Assembly (NCBI RefSeq): GCF_023701745.1
Contig: NZ_JAJOZB010000001.1
Coordinates: 7,363,001 to 7,427,000 of the forward strand
Reading direction: 5' to 3'
Source: Streptomyces sp. RKAG293
GTDB lineage: Bacteria; Actinomycetota; Actinomycetes; Streptomycetales; Streptomycetaceae
DNA length: 64,000 nt
Positions 1 to 8,795 of the stretch are shown here, piece after piece. Numbering within the stretch: position 1 is the first letter of the stretch; every line of letters begins with the position of its first letter. Under the pieces are notes generated by a model. That model was not told where the DNA came from. It made no database searches and was given only the letters and a program-made list of their open reading frames with translations. A program made the translations under genes and the position numbers.

Positions 1-441
1 CCGCGCGGCGGTAAAGGCCTCGGCGGCCTCTTCACGGCCCTGCTGCGTCGCGTGGGCGGGATCGATCGTCTGCTGACTGTCAGCGCGCTCGCTGCAGGGG
101 GGCTGTCGGCCGACGTGCGTCGGCATCAGACGCCAGCCGAGCTCGCGCACCTGGCTGATCCAGTCGGCGGTGAGGTGTGTTTGCTCGCAGCCGCGCTGCC
201 GGCCGCTGATATAGATCCCCACCGCACCGTAGGGCGAGGCCCCGTGGGCCCACGCACGCATGGCCTTCAGCGAGGGCGCGGAGCAGGCGTCGAATCCACG
301 GCCCATGAAAACCGTCGGCTCGACGGCCGCCGACCGGGACTGCTCCAGAGGAGAAGACGCGGCCTGGGCAGGGCTGTTGGCGGCCATGAGCAGGGCAACG
401 GCGAAAGTGATGAGCGCTGTGGATCGCGATCGAAGGACCAT
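1..441 (-). CDS. Secreted DUF1906 (Rv2525c-type) protein, N-terminal part
   Basis: The frame is open from an ATG at 441 to the window edge, so the C-terminus is missing; 147 codons are visible. It begins with MVLRSRSTALITFAVALLMA, a clear Sec signal peptide ending near AQAA. After it come GRGFDACSAPS and MRAWAHGASPYGAVGIYISG, hallmarks of the DUF1906 glycoside-hydrolase-like fold, a TIM-barrel family related to lysozyme-like GH25 and to mycobacterial Rv2525c. The protein is probably exported and acts on, or binds, cell-wall or capsule glycan; the substrate is unknown. A 120-bp gap separates it from the next gene on the same strand. Confidence 0.8.
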   Translation of the reverse strand, partial: MVLRSRSTALITFAVALLMAANSPAQAASSPLEQSRSAAVEPTVFMGRGFDACSAPSLKAMRAWAHGASPYGAVGIYISGRQRGCEQTHLTADWISQVRELGWRLMPTHVGRQPPCSERADSQQTIDPAHATQQGREEAAEAFTAAR

Positions 442-559
442 ACGCCATCGTGAGACGCCAGCGACGCGAGGGTCCGGAGGGCGCGCCGCCGACCTTCGGC
501 ACCTCACTTCACCGGCCGCATACCTTTCCTGAGCAGGTGGTCATCCGCGTGCGTCGGGG

Positions 560-1786
560 TCAGCGCAGGGCGGCCCGTAGCGCGAGGACGCGCTCAACGG
601 CGTCAGCGAACGTGGTGCGGTCGAGTCGCCCGGACATCAGAGCAGTGGTGAGGGCGGCGGCAGCAGCTGTGCCCTGAGAGGTGTCCTGAGCGGAACAGAG
701 CAGCAGATCCATACCCGCAGCGGCGGCAGCGACGGCACGGTCGCCGACAGTCCCGACGCCTTTGAGCGCGCCGGCCTCCAGGGCGTCCGTAACGGTGACG
801 CCCCGGTACCCGAGCCGGCCGCGCAACTCACCCTCCACCACCTTGCGCGACAGGCCGGCGGGATGACGGCCGTCGAGTGCCGGGTAGACGGCCCAGGACA
901 GCATGACGAGGTCCACCCCGGCGTTGATGGCAGCGGGGTAGGGCGCCTCGTCGACGGCCCGCAGTCGGGTGAGCGGGACGCTCAGCGTGACCGCCCTCTC
1001 ATCGGTGTTCTGCCCCGCGGGCGCTGAGCCCAGACCGGGAAAGTGCTTGGCCGTCGCCGCCACGCCCGCACGCTGCTGGGCGACGATGAACGATCGGCTC
1101 GCAGCGGCGACCACCGCAGGGCTCTGACTGTAGGAGCGTTGCGGCTTGTCGATGAAGTTGTCTGCGGTGTCGTAGGCGTCCAGGACCGGTGCGAGGTTGA
1201 CATTCAGGCCGAGGCCCGAGAGGTTCTTCCCCGCTCCGGTCCCGGCCTGGGCCGCCGCAGCCGCTGGATCGGCCGCCTGCCCGATCTGCCGCTCGGACAG
1301 CAACGGTGCGCCGGGCAGCCGTCGCACCAGGCCGCCCTCCTGATCAACCATCAGCAGCAGCGGCACGTGCACGGGACTTTGCTGTTGGGCCTGCTTCAGG
1401 CGCTCGATCACCAAACGCAGTTGGGCCACCCCGGTGATGTTCGAGCGGAAGAAGACGACGCCACCCGCGCGACCCGCACGAATCGCTTGGAACAGCTCTT
1501 TCGGAGGAGTGAGACCCCGATAGGAGAAGACGATCCGTTGACCCGCCAACTGCTGGGAGGACAGTCCGGCTGCCGTAGCCACCCGCACCGTCGCGGGCAG
1601 TGAGCCGTTGGCGGTCGGCGCCGATGAACGCCGTTCCACCGTGGGCCAAGCCGGCGCCTGCCACCCGGCGGGGACGGCAACCGCCGGAGGTGCCGGAGAG
1701 GCCTGGTCCGGTGATGGCCGCGCGGCCGTGCACATGGCCAGCAGCAACACCGTGCAGGCGCTCATCCAGCGAGCGGGCGAAACCAC
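560..1786 (-). CDS. Glycoside hydrolase family 3 (NagZ-like beta-N-acetylhexosaminidase), exported
   Basis: 408 aa starting at a GTG with AAGGAGAG six bases upstream. The N-terminus (about 25 residues, VLLLAMC) is a signal peptide; the Cys could be lipidated but the lipobox is poor. The GH3 barrel shows MVDQEGGLVRRL, NLAPVLDAYD, KHFPGLGS and the nucleophile motif VTDALEAGAL. NagZ enzymes cleave GlcNAc from muropeptides or chitin oligosaccharides. One oddity is that the loop after KHFPG, where NagZ carries its Asp-His acid/base pair, reads QNTDERAV with no His, so substrate or mechanism may differ. It is divergent from the deacetylase at 2036; both look like envelope-glycan enzymes. Confidence 0.85.
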   Translation of the reverse strand: MVSPARWMSACTVLLLAMCTAARPSPDQASPAPPAVAVPAGWQAPAWPTVERRSSAPTANGSLPATVRVATAAGLSSQQLAGQRIVFSYRGLTPPKELFQAIRAGRAGGVVFFRSNITGVAQLRLVIERLKQAQQQSPVHVPLLLMVDQEGGLVRRLPGAPLLSERQIGQAADPAAAAAQAGTGAGKNLSGLGLNVNLAPVLDAYDTADNFIDKPQRSYSQSPAVVAAASRSFIVAQQRAGVAATAKHFPGLGSAPAGQNTDERAVTLSVPLTRLRAVDEAPYPAAINAGVDLVMLSWAVYPALDGRHPAGLSRKVVEGELRGRLGYRGVTVTDALEAGALKGVGTVGDRAVAAAAAGMDLLLCSAQDTSQGTAAAAALTTALMSGRLDRTTFADAVERVLALRAALR

Positions 1787-2035
1787 GATTGCTCTCCTTC
1801 GAGCCGCATCCGTTCTGCCGGCTGGCCCAGGCTAGGTGCTGCTCGTCTCCATCGGCGGAATCTCGATCGAACGGCGTGGTCCTCGCCGAGAGTGTTGCGA
1901 CGAGGTTCGGAGCGTCGGGACAGGAAAATGGAGCCGCCCCATTCATCGACACCCAACCACGATGCGTTGAAAACGATTGGCCGGGCGGACATGTGCCGGC
2001 GCACCACAACGAGGCGGAAGGCGCGAAGGCACCAT

Positions 2036-3235
2036 ATGGGTGGGATCTCGCGAAGGAACATTCTGGCCGGTGGGGCTGCGGCAACGGCGGCTGCTCTTGG
2101 CGTGCCCACATCGTTTGGCCGGCCGGCCGCCGCCACCGAACTGCTGATCGGCGACGGCTCGACCAGCTACACCGGCCACCAGCCGCACCAACCCGTGCCG
2201 AAGCGACTGGAACCGGGTGAGACGCCACCCCAATTCGTGGTGATCTCCTGGGACGGCGCGGGCGAGCGGGGTAAGAACCTGTTCGCCCACTTCCGGAAGG
2301 TCGCCCAGGAGACCAACGCCACCATGACCTTCTTCCTCTCCGGCATCTACACCCTGCCCGAGAGGAAGAAGAACCTCTACCGCCCCCCGGGCCACGCTCC
2401 AGGCGCCTCCGACATCGCCTACCTCAAGGACGATGAGATCAGAGCGACCCTCCAACAGGTGCGCGGGGCGTGGCTGGAAGGCCATGAGATCGGAACCCAC
2501 TACAACGGGCACTTCTGCGGGCCGAAGGATGGCGTGGGGAGGTGGACGGCTGAGCAGTGGCACAGCGAGATCGAGCAAGCCGTCCGGTTCGTACAGACCT
2601 GGAGGACCAATACCGGTTTCACCGACCTCGCCCCCTTGCCCTTCGACTACCGCAGGGAACTCATCGGCAGCCGCACTCCCTGCCTGCTGGGACGTGATCG
2701 ACTGCGGCCCGTGGCAGCGTCGCTGGGGTGGAAGTACGACGCAAGTTCGCCGGGACGACAGATCTGGCCCGGCAGGCGGGACGGCCTGTGGGACCTTCCC
2801 CTGCAGGCCATCCCGTTCTCCGGCCACACCTTCGAGGTCCTGTCGATGGACTACAACATGCTCGCCAACCAGTCCCCGGGAGCCAATGTCAACGGTGACC
2901 CGGCGATGCACCCGGTCTGGCAACGTCAGGCGTTCGAGACCTACATGGCGGGCTTCCACCGCGCCTACACCAGCAACCGGGCTCCCCTGTTCATCGGAAA
3001 CCACTTCGAGACGTGGAACGGCGGCATCTACATGAAGGCCGTCGAGCAGGCACTGCGCGCCATCGCGGCCAAGCCGGACGTCCGGCTCGTCTCCTTCCGC
3101 CAGATGGTGCACTGGCTGGAAGCCCAGGATCAGGGAGTGCTGGCGAGGCTGCGGACCCTGGGCGTAGGAGAAAGACCCGCCGATTGGCGCGACTACACAA
3201 CCCCCAGTCGGGCTGAGGGTCGCCCTTCATCCTGA
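2036..3235 (+). CDS. Tat-exported polysaccharide deacetylase-like protein
   Basis: 399 aa from an ATG at 2036. This start was chosen over upstream in-frame ATGs (1892, 1991) because it puts SRRNILAGGAAATAAALG directly at the N-terminus as a twin-arginine signal. The body resembles NodB-type polysaccharide deacetylases: FVVISWDGAGE stands in for the TFDDG motif, EIGTHYNGHFC supplies the metal-binding H-x(4)-H pattern, and NHFETWN lies near the C-terminus. These enzymes remove acetyl groups from GlcNAc/MurNAc or chitin outside the cell. The degenerate first motif makes the exact substrate uncertain. Confidence 0.8.
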   Translation: MGGISRRNILAGGAAATAAALGVPTSFGRPAAATELLIGDGSTSYTGHQPHQPVPKRLEPGETPPQFVVISWDGAGERGKNLFAHFRKVAQETNATMTFFLSGIYTLPERKKNLYRPPGHAPGASDIAYLKDDEIRATLQQVRGAWLEGHEIGTHYNGHFCGPKDGVGRWTAEQWHSEIEQAVRFVQTWRTNTGFTDLAPLPFDYRRELIGSRTPCLLGRDRLRPVAASLGWKYDASSPGRQIWPGRRDGLWDLPLQAIPFSGHTFEVLSMDYNMLANQSPGANVNGDPAMHPVWQRQAFETYMAGFHRAYTSNRAPLFIGNHFETWNGGIYMKAVEQALRAIAAKPDVRLVSFRQMVHWLEAQDQGVLARLRTLGVGERPADWRDYTTPSRAEGRPSS

Positions 3236-3412
3236 TGCACAACATCGCGTTGATGTCCGATGGTGTTGGTCACAGCCCCGCGCATCGCGAAGCCGGTGCC
3301 TGGGCACGACCGCGACAGCCGTGCCTACTCGACGGAGATGCTCCGCTCTACGCGGACGGAGGCTTCTCCTGCCGGCTCGACGGTCGGCACCTGGGTTCCC
3401 GCCGTTGCCGAT

Positions 3413-3799
3413 TCAGGATTGGAGGGCGATACGGAAAATGTCGTGTTGGACATAGAAGCTCTCTCCGGAGGGCTTGAGTACGAAGGTCTGGTTGAAGGTC
3501 TGGGGCGGATCGTCGTCGGTCTTGACCTGGCCGAGGACAACCACGAGGACGCCTCCCTCCTGCGTGGGCTGTGTGTCGATTTCGGTGAGGGTGTGCTGAC
3601 TTCTGAGGTCGAGCGTTTCGAACCTCTCGGTGATTTTTCGCTGGCCCACGAACTGCTGGCCTTCGAATGTCATGAGTGACGTGTCGGCCGTGTAGAAGTT
3701 GGCCAGGCTCTTGCGAGCGTGCGCATCCCCGTTGAGCAGGGCGTAGTACTGCTGGACGAACGACCGGCCAATGTCATGGTATTTCGGGTTTGTTGCCAT
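3413..3799 (-). CDS. NTF2-family protein of eukaryotic type
   Basis: 128 aa from an ATG at 3799. The whole length fits one NTF2 domain: FVQQYYALLNGD helix, MTFEGQQFVGQRKI, HTLTEIDTQPTQEGGVLVVV, GQVKTDDDPPQTFNQTFVLK and FYVQHDIFRIAL. The match to eukaryotic nuclear transport factor 2 (EGQQF.G, D.QPT, GQ.K.D.DP, F.Q.F.L, D.FR) is much closer than usual for bacterial SnoaL/NTF2-like enzymes. Bacteria have no nuclear pore, so the role is unknown; the fold could bind a small ligand or a partner. It stands alone, next to the tRNA fragment, which is compatible with lateral acquisition. Confidence 0.8.
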   Translation of the reverse strand: MATNPKYHDIGRSFVQQYYALLNGDAHARKSLANFYTADTSLMTFEGQQFVGQRKITERFETLDLRSQHTLTEIDTQPTQEGGVLVVVLGQVKTDDDPPQTFNQTFVLKPSGESFYVQHDIFRIALQS

Positions 3800-4095
3800 G
3801 GCACGGAACCTAACAGTGTGATCACCGTTGACGCACACGCTCTGTGAAGATTCAGCCACTTCAGGTGCGCATCTCGCCGATGCCGCTGGAAGGCGAGGGC
3901 TTGATCCGCTGTAGGGCTGGAAGCGGGGCCACCGGCCGCTCAAGCTTCCCTGTCCGCGCAGGCGCCGCACTCCCGCCGACGCACGCCTGGGGGCTCTCCC
4001 GTCACGGGGCACTCGCGGGTTCGCTCGGACACCGGGGTGCCCCCTCCGGGGCCGGTTCCTTGGGACCACTTTGGGACCACACGCCGTGCACGCGG

Positions 4096-4137
4096 CTGGG
4101 GGTCAAGGGGTCGCAGGTTCAAATCCTGTCGTCCTGA
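4096..4137 (+). tRNA. tRNA-Pro(GGG) 3' half (partial; probable attachment-site remnant)
   Basis: Reading from 4096: anticodon loop CTGGGGG (anticodon GGG), anticodon-stem 3' arm TCAAG, variable loop GGGTC, T-arm GCAGG-TTCAAAT-CCTGT, acceptor 3' strand CGTCCTG and discriminator A. Upstream bases do not form the matching acceptor, D or anticodon 5' arms, so only the 3' half exists. That is the part duplicated when actinomycete integrative elements insert at tRNA genes. The intact gene and the element are not in the window. Confidence 0.75.
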
Positions 4138-4150
4138 CGGTGTTTACACA

Positions 4151-4191
4151 GGCCAGAGGCCGTCTCCGCATTGCGGGGGCGGCCTCTGGCC
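4151..4191 (+). terminator. Hairpin downstream of tRNA-Pro fragment
   Basis: A perfect 12-bp stem (GGCCAGAGGCCG at 4151-4162, complement at 4180-4191) encloses a loop that itself can pair. It begins 13 bases after the tRNA end, so it is probably the original tRNA terminator. Confidence 0.65.
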
Positions 4192-4299
4192 AGGGCTTTG
4201 GTGGTCCCAAGTGGTCCCTGAGACTTGTCGTTCGCCCCGTTCTCGCAGGTCAGGGTGGTTGGTGCACCTTGACTCGGGCAAGGGGGGTTACGGTCTGCC

Positions 4300-4331
4300 G
4301 GGTACCTGCCGGGATCGTTCGGCAGGTACCC
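4300..4331. repeat. 12-bp perfect inverted repeat, 8-nt spacer
   Basis: GGGTACCTGCCG at 4300-4311 and CGGCAGGTACCC at 4320-4331. No T-tract and no adjacent gene, so it may be an old operator, a terminator or a mobile-element end. Confidence 0.45.
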
Positions 4332-4974
4332 ATGTCGCTTGGTTACGGCGGACGCCCCAGGCAGGGCCGTTCACGCCTCTGCCCAGCTGTGCCCGACCAC
4401 GGCCACCGTGGGGACGGATGCCTCTGACGACCTCGCCCCTGCGAAGTTCCGGAGACAGCGGTGTCGGCTCCTGTTGGCGCTGCCCGCGGCTGACGAACGG
4501 TCACCTGGTTCAAGCCCATGCCTGCCGCCTGGAGCGACGCAGCGCGTCCAGGTCCTGATCTCGGGGCCCACTCGCAGTACTGCCTGGCACAGGTCGTAGC
4601 GACCGTCCGGGGGCGTCCACTGGGTGCAGGGAAGTGGCGTAGTGCCAGGTCGGGACCTTGTGGTCCAGGGGCGTCGGTGTTGTTGGTGAGACGCCTGTGA
4701 GAGGTGAGTGCCTCGCCGGTCGCATCCGGCGAGGCTCCGCGGCGAGACGTGGGGGAATCCCGCCGGTAGCTCGCGCGGGGGTTCTGCGCGTGGCGCCAGG
4801 TCGCGCTGTGGAGTGCTCGATGCGGTCTGGTGATGCCCCCTGGTGTGTAGGAGGCGGTGCCGGCCGCTACGTCGTGTTCCGGTGGGCCGCCTTGCTCGTC
4901 GAAGTGGGGACTCCTCCTGGCGCTTGTCGGGAGCTGGGCTCCCGCCTTCCCGCTCCGGTGGATGGCGACGTGGG

Positions 4975-5517
4975 TCAGGAGAGGTGACTGACCTGCGGCC
5001 AGTCGATGTCGACAGCGGCTGCCTTGTTGAAGTAGTTGGTGAGGATATTGAGGGCCACGTGAGCGATGACCTCGGCGATCTCGCCGTCGCTCAGGCCCGC
5101 GTCGCGGGCGGTCTTGAGGTCGGTGTCGGTCACGTCTCCGCGGGTTCGCACGAGGGCGGTGGCGAGCTTGAGGGCGGCGTCGCATGTGGGGTCGGTGGAC
5201 TCGGCCCTGCGTGCTGCGTGCGCCTGCTCCGTGGTGAGCCCCGCGAGGTTGGTGGCGATGTAAGTGTGGGCCGACAGGCAGTAGTCGCAGGCGTTCTCCT
5301 GGGCCATGGCGAGCGCGATGCTCTCGCGGACCGTTGCGGGGAGTTTGCCGCTGGCGAGGGCGCCCGAGAACTCCAGGTAGCCCTGTAGGACGGCGGGGCT
5401 GTTGGCCATGGCCTTCGTCATGTTCGGCGTGACGCCGAGCGTCTTCTGGACTGTGACCAGCAGGTCGGCGGCTGCGCCCTGGGCGTGAGCGGGCTCGACG
5501 ATCGGGAGTCGGGACAT
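4975..5517 (-). CDS. Carboxymuconolactone decarboxylase / AhpD-like peroxidase-family protein
   Basis: 180 aa from the ATG at 5517, chosen over 5550 because it starts MSRLPIVEP like family members. The AhpD/CMD core is ESIALAMAQENACDYCLSAHTYIA, with the redox CxxC (CDYC) followed by the conserved His three residues on. Such proteins are alkylhydroperoxidase partners or general thiol-dependent peroxidases. It is divergent from the CGNR-type regulator at 5627, and both start codons flank a pair of identical operators (5544-5623), so the neighbour very likely controls it. Confidence 0.88.
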   Translation of the reverse strand: MSRLPIVEPAHAQGAAADLLVTVQKTLGVTPNMTKAMANSPAVLQGYLEFSGALASGKLPATVRESIALAMAQENACDYCLSAHTYIATNLAGLTTEQAHAARRAESTDPTCDAALKLATALVRTRGDVTDTDLKTARDAGLSDGEIAEVIAHVALNILTNYFNKAAAVDIDWPQVSHLS

Positions 5518-5543
5518 GGTTTCCTCCAGCGGAGCGGAAGCGA

Positions 5544-5623
5544 TTCTCACGGCTGACTGCTTGTTTATCCGTGAGAACAGTAGTCATATATTTCTCACGG
5601 ATGCAAGGCGGTGTTACCGTGAG
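5544..5623. promoter_or_regulatory. Two identical inverted-repeat operators in divergent promoter
   Basis: Site A is TTCTCACGG (5544-5552), 16 nt, CCGTGAGAA (5569-5577). Site B is TTCTCACGG (5592-5600), 16 nt, CCGTGAG (5617-5623). The centres are 48 bp apart. They fill the gap between the divergent AhpD-like and CGNR genes and are most simply binding sites for the CGNR protein, with site B ending four bases before its start codon (autorepression). Confidence 0.75.
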
Positions 5624-5626
5624 GTT

Positions 5627-6223
5627 ATGAAGGTTGAGGACTTGGAGGGGGGTGGCGCGCCCGCGCTGGGGGAGCCGCTGCCTATCGAGCTGGCCAATGC
5701 CACCTATGCGGTCAGGGGGCGTCTGGTCGACGGGCTGCAGAGCGTCGAGCACGTCGCGGCGTGGTTCCGTGACAACCGGGGACGGTTCGCGGAGCAGTGC
5801 GGGGACGCGGACCTGCTGGCCGCCGGCCCCGAAGAGCTGCGAGCCACGCGGGCCCTGCGAGATGCGATCCGTGTTCTCGCGGAGGCGGCGGTCTGCGGCA
5901 GGACACCCCCGCGCCAAGCGGTGGAGGTGATCAACCGGCAGGTCCGTGCGGCTGCTCGATGGCGGGAACTCTCCTGGGCCGATGGCCCGTCCGTTCGTGC
6001 CCGCAGCGCGACGACATCCGTAACGGCCGCGCTGGCTGACATCGCTCAGCGAGCAGTGGACTTCTTCGGCGGTGACCGGATCGGCGACCTGCGGGCGTGC
6101 CAGGCGCCCGGGTGTGTCCTGTATTTCGTCAAGGACCACCCCCGTCGCGAGTGGTGTTCGGCCGGATGTGGGACCAGGGCCCGCGCGGCCCGCCACTACG
6201 AGAGGACGAAGGCTGCCCGATAG
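5627..6223 (+). CDS. ABATE/CGNR zinc-finger transcriptional regulator
   Basis: 198 aa from the ATG at 5627. The N-terminal two thirds is the ABATE stress-response region (LPIELANATYAVRG, RALRDAIRVL). The C-terminus carries the CGNR-type zinc finger: CQAPGCVLYFVKDHPRREWC followed by SAGCGTRARAARHYER, with four Cys. The usual CGNR signature is CGTR here. Family members are predicted DNA-binding regulators whose ligands are mostly unknown. The divergent AhpD-like gene and the two palindromes between them suggest a redox or toxic-compound switch. Confidence 0.85.
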   Translation: MKVEDLEGGGAPALGEPLPIELANATYAVRGRLVDGLQSVEHVAAWFRDNRGRFAEQCGDADLLAAGPEELRATRALRDAIRVLAEAAVCGRTPPRQAVEVINRQVRAAARWRELSWADGPSVRARSATTSVTAALADIAQRAVDFFGGDRIGDLRACQAPGCVLYFVKDHPRREWCSAGCGTRARAARHYERTKAAR

Positions 6224-6414
6224 GCCGCTGTCGATCCGCCCTCCCGGGCCGGTTGGTAGGCAGGCGGGCGCCGTCGATGCCGCCACCGGCCGACGAAGCG
6301 CAGTACCTCAGGCGCGGGGTTCTCTCACGCGTCCGGCCTAGGGCCTGTCGTCAGAGGGGTTTGCCTGGTGGAGTGGTGCAGAACTCTGCCCATCCGAGAG
6401 CGGAAGGCACACGC

Positions 6415-7127
6415 ATGCCGGACACTGCACCCTCCTACACCGACCTGCGCGCCCTGGTCATCAACTGCACGCTCAAGCGCTCCCCCGAGCGCAGCAACAC
6501 CCAGGGTCTGATCGATGTCAGCCGCGGCATCCTGGAGCGGCAGGGTGTCGCGGTCGACGTCGTCCGCGCTGTCGACCACGACATCGCCACCGGTATCTGG
6601 CCCGACATGACCGAACACGGCTGGGAGAGCGATGATTGGCCGGTCCTGTACAGCCAGGTGATGGGCGCCGACATCCTGGTGCTCGCCGGGCCGATCTGGC
6701 TGGGGGACAACTCCTCGGTGATGAAGCAGGTCATCGAGCGGCTGTACGCCTGCTCGTCGCTCCTGAACGAGGCGGGTCAGTACGCGTACTACGGCCGGGT
6801 GGCCGGCTGATCACCGGCAACGAGGACGGCGTCAAGCACTGTGCGATGAACGTGCTCTACAGCCTGCAGCACCTCGGTTACACCATCCCGCCGCAGGCCG
6901 ACGCCGGGTGGATCGGCGAGGCCGGCCCCGGCCCGTCCTATCTGGACGAGGGCTCGGGCGGCCCGGACAACGAGTTCACCAACCGCAACACCACGTTCAT
7001 GACCTGGAACCTCCTCCACCTGGCGCGGATGCTCAAGGACGCGGGCGGTATCCCCGCGCACGGGAACCAGCGCTCCGAGTGGGATGCGGGCTGCCGCTTC
7101 GACTTCGAGAACCCCGAACACCGCTGA
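6415..7127 (+). pseudogene. Flavodoxin-fold NAD(P)H-dependent oxidoreductase, frameshifted
   Basis: Frame one runs from the ATG at 6415 (MPDTAPSYTDLRALVINCTL) through LAGPIWLGDNSSVMKQVIERL to GQYAYYGRVAG and a stop at 6808-6810. The homologous continuation GRLITGNEDGVKHCAMNVLY through NTTFMTWNLLHLARML lies in the -1 frame and ends at 7127. One missing base near 6800-6810 therefore splits a roughly 237-aa NADPH-dependent FMN reductase/quinone-reductase-like protein. The remaining sequence is well preserved, so the lesion is recent, or a sequencing error. Confidence 0.75.
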
Positions 7128-7130
7128 CCG

Positions 7131-7247
7131 AACAGGATCCTGGCGACCGGTCCGGCGAACAGCCTGACGATCGGTATCGGTGGTTCCGGCGGCGTGCTCG
7201 CCTCGACTCTGTTCATCGGTGCGATGCTCGGCGCTGCCACGGCCCGG
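7131..7247 (+). pseudogene. Fragment of a ClC-type chloride channel/antiporter
   Basis: In frame from 7131 the codons read ILATGPANSLTIG and GGSGGVLASTLFIGAMLGA. The latter is the ClC selectivity-filter signature (family form GSGGVFAPSLFIGAMLG). Only about 38 codons survive and flanking frames do not continue the family, so this is a deletion remnant squeezed between two other decayed genes. Confidence 0.7.
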
Positions 7248-7249
7248 CC

Positions 7250-8716
7250 GTCCACGGCCTGGGCCAATACACGATCACCCTGTCCCTGCTGCTGCAGCAT
7301 GGCCGCGGTGTCGCGGAGTTCGCCAAGTGTTCGGGTGGCGATGACTCCGGCTTGGGTGAACGGCGCCTGCCGGGTCGTGGCCGGGACGTCACGGTCGCAC
7401 TGCCGGCGGCGGCCGAACTCCGACCGGGGTGCGGGCCGCCGGTGTCGACGGTCAGGACCGGCATGCGGCGGGCGACCCTGCGCGCGCGGTACGGGAGAAG
7501 CCCCGCGGGTTGCCGAAGGATTCCAGGTGCAGAACGGCCAGATCGGTGCGGCCGTCCCCTCCCACCACTGCAGCAGGTCGTTGCCGCTGACGTCGTACGT
7601 GTCGCCGAGCGAAGCGAAGGTGGACACGCCGATCCCGAGCCGGGACACCCCGGCGAGCAGCGCGATCCCGATCCCGCCGGACTGCACGCCGACTCCGGCC
7701 GTCCCCGGCAGTGTCCGGTGCGCGGCGAACGTGGCGTCCATCCCGACCGGCTCCTCGGTGTTGGTGACGCCCATGCTGTTCGGGCCGGCCAGCCGAAGCC
7801 CATAGCGCCGGCAGACGGCCAGCAGCTCGGCGGACTGCTCGGCGTCGAGCCCGGTGGCCAGGACCACCAGGGCTCGTACGCCGGTAACTCCACACTGCTC
7901 GGCCGTCGCGGCCACCTCGGCGGCGGGCACGGCGAGGACCGCGAGGTCGACGGGGTGGGGGAGAGCGGGGACGGACGGGTAGCAGGGGATGCGCTCGACG
8001 GAGTGGGCGTGTGCGTCCACCGCGCGCAGACGACCGCGGAATCCGGCACGGCGCAGGTTCTTCAGCACCGCTCGTCCCACGGACCCCGGCTCATGGTCTG
8101 TGCCGATCACAGCGATGGATTCCGGGCGCAGCAGCGCTCGCAGACTGGTGGAGGCCGCGGTCCGGCCGCGGGTGTCGACCGCGGCCCGGCAGTACTCGTC
8201 CGGTTCGAGCCGGATGACTCAGTGCACAGCGGTGCCGTCGAAGTGGCGAACGGTGTTCAGCCCCAGATCGGCGAAGACCTTCAGCACGGGATGGTTGTCG
8301 GCCAGTGCCTCGGCGGTGAAGGTGGTGATTCCGTCCTGTCCGGCTCGGTCGACGAGATGCTCCAGGAGCAGGGTTCCCACGCCCTGGTGGTGGAGGTCGT
8401 CGGCGACGGTCAGGGCGATCTCGCGGAGCAGGGGTCGGTCCCGGTCTCGTACTCGGCGAGGCCGACGACCTGTCCCGCGAGCAGGGCCAGCAGCGCCCGG
8501 AGGCCGGGAGTGTGAACCGCAGACGCGGTCGGCGGCCTGCCGGCCGGCCCGGCGGCTCGCTCCGAAGAACCGGAGCCGCAGATTCTCGGCCGACAACCGG
8601 TCGAACAACCACCCCACGGCGGCATGGTCCTCCGGCCGGGTGGGCCGTATCTCGACGGTCCAGCCGTCGGCCAGCAGCGCGTGGGTCTCCTGCACGGGGT
8701 GTGCGGTGTCCGTCAT
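7250..8716 (-). pseudogene. Pat-like GNAT acetyltransferase / acyl-CoA synthetase, degraded
   Basis: From the ATG at 8716 a GNAT domain begins (MTDTAHPVQETHALLADGW). The expected segment RALLALLAGQVVGLAEYETG sits in another frame at about 8430-8515, after which the first frame resumes with REIALTVADDLHHQGVGTLL, so two frameshifts compensate. An in-frame TGA at 8219-8221 then separates the NDP-forming acyl-CoA synthetase CoA-binding domain (IAVIGTDHEPGSVGRAVL, GPNSMGVTN, SGGIG). Further frame changes follow near 7560 and the ATP-grasp part is missing. Intact relatives acetylate acyl-CoA synthetases or ligate CoA. Confidence 0.8.
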
Positions 8717-8795
8717 CACGGTCCCTCTCCTCGCGTTCCGTTCCACGATCCTGCCGACGGTGGGCAGCGCGCAGGGGCTGGCCGGGGCAGCCGCG

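Larger units (their letters stand above)
3800..4974. other. Gene-poor stretch with tRNA fragment and hairpins
   Basis: No reading frame here has a recognisable domain or a convincing start. The stretch holds the tRNA-Pro 3' half (4096-4137), a strong hairpin (4151-4191), a 12-bp inverted repeat (4300-4331) and, on either side of the tRNA piece, the words GGGACCACTTTGGGACCAC (4061-4079) and GGTCCCAAGTGGTCCC (4202-4217). It looks like the scar of a lost integrated element. Confidence 0.5.

Noticed and set aside
4062..4137. A complete tRNA
   Set aside because: The 5' bases cannot form acceptor, D or anticodon 5' arms.
4343..6286. 647-aa open frame on the minus strand
   Set aside because: It is an antisense shadow of the AhpD-like and CGNR genes, with Arg/Pro-rich composition and no domain.
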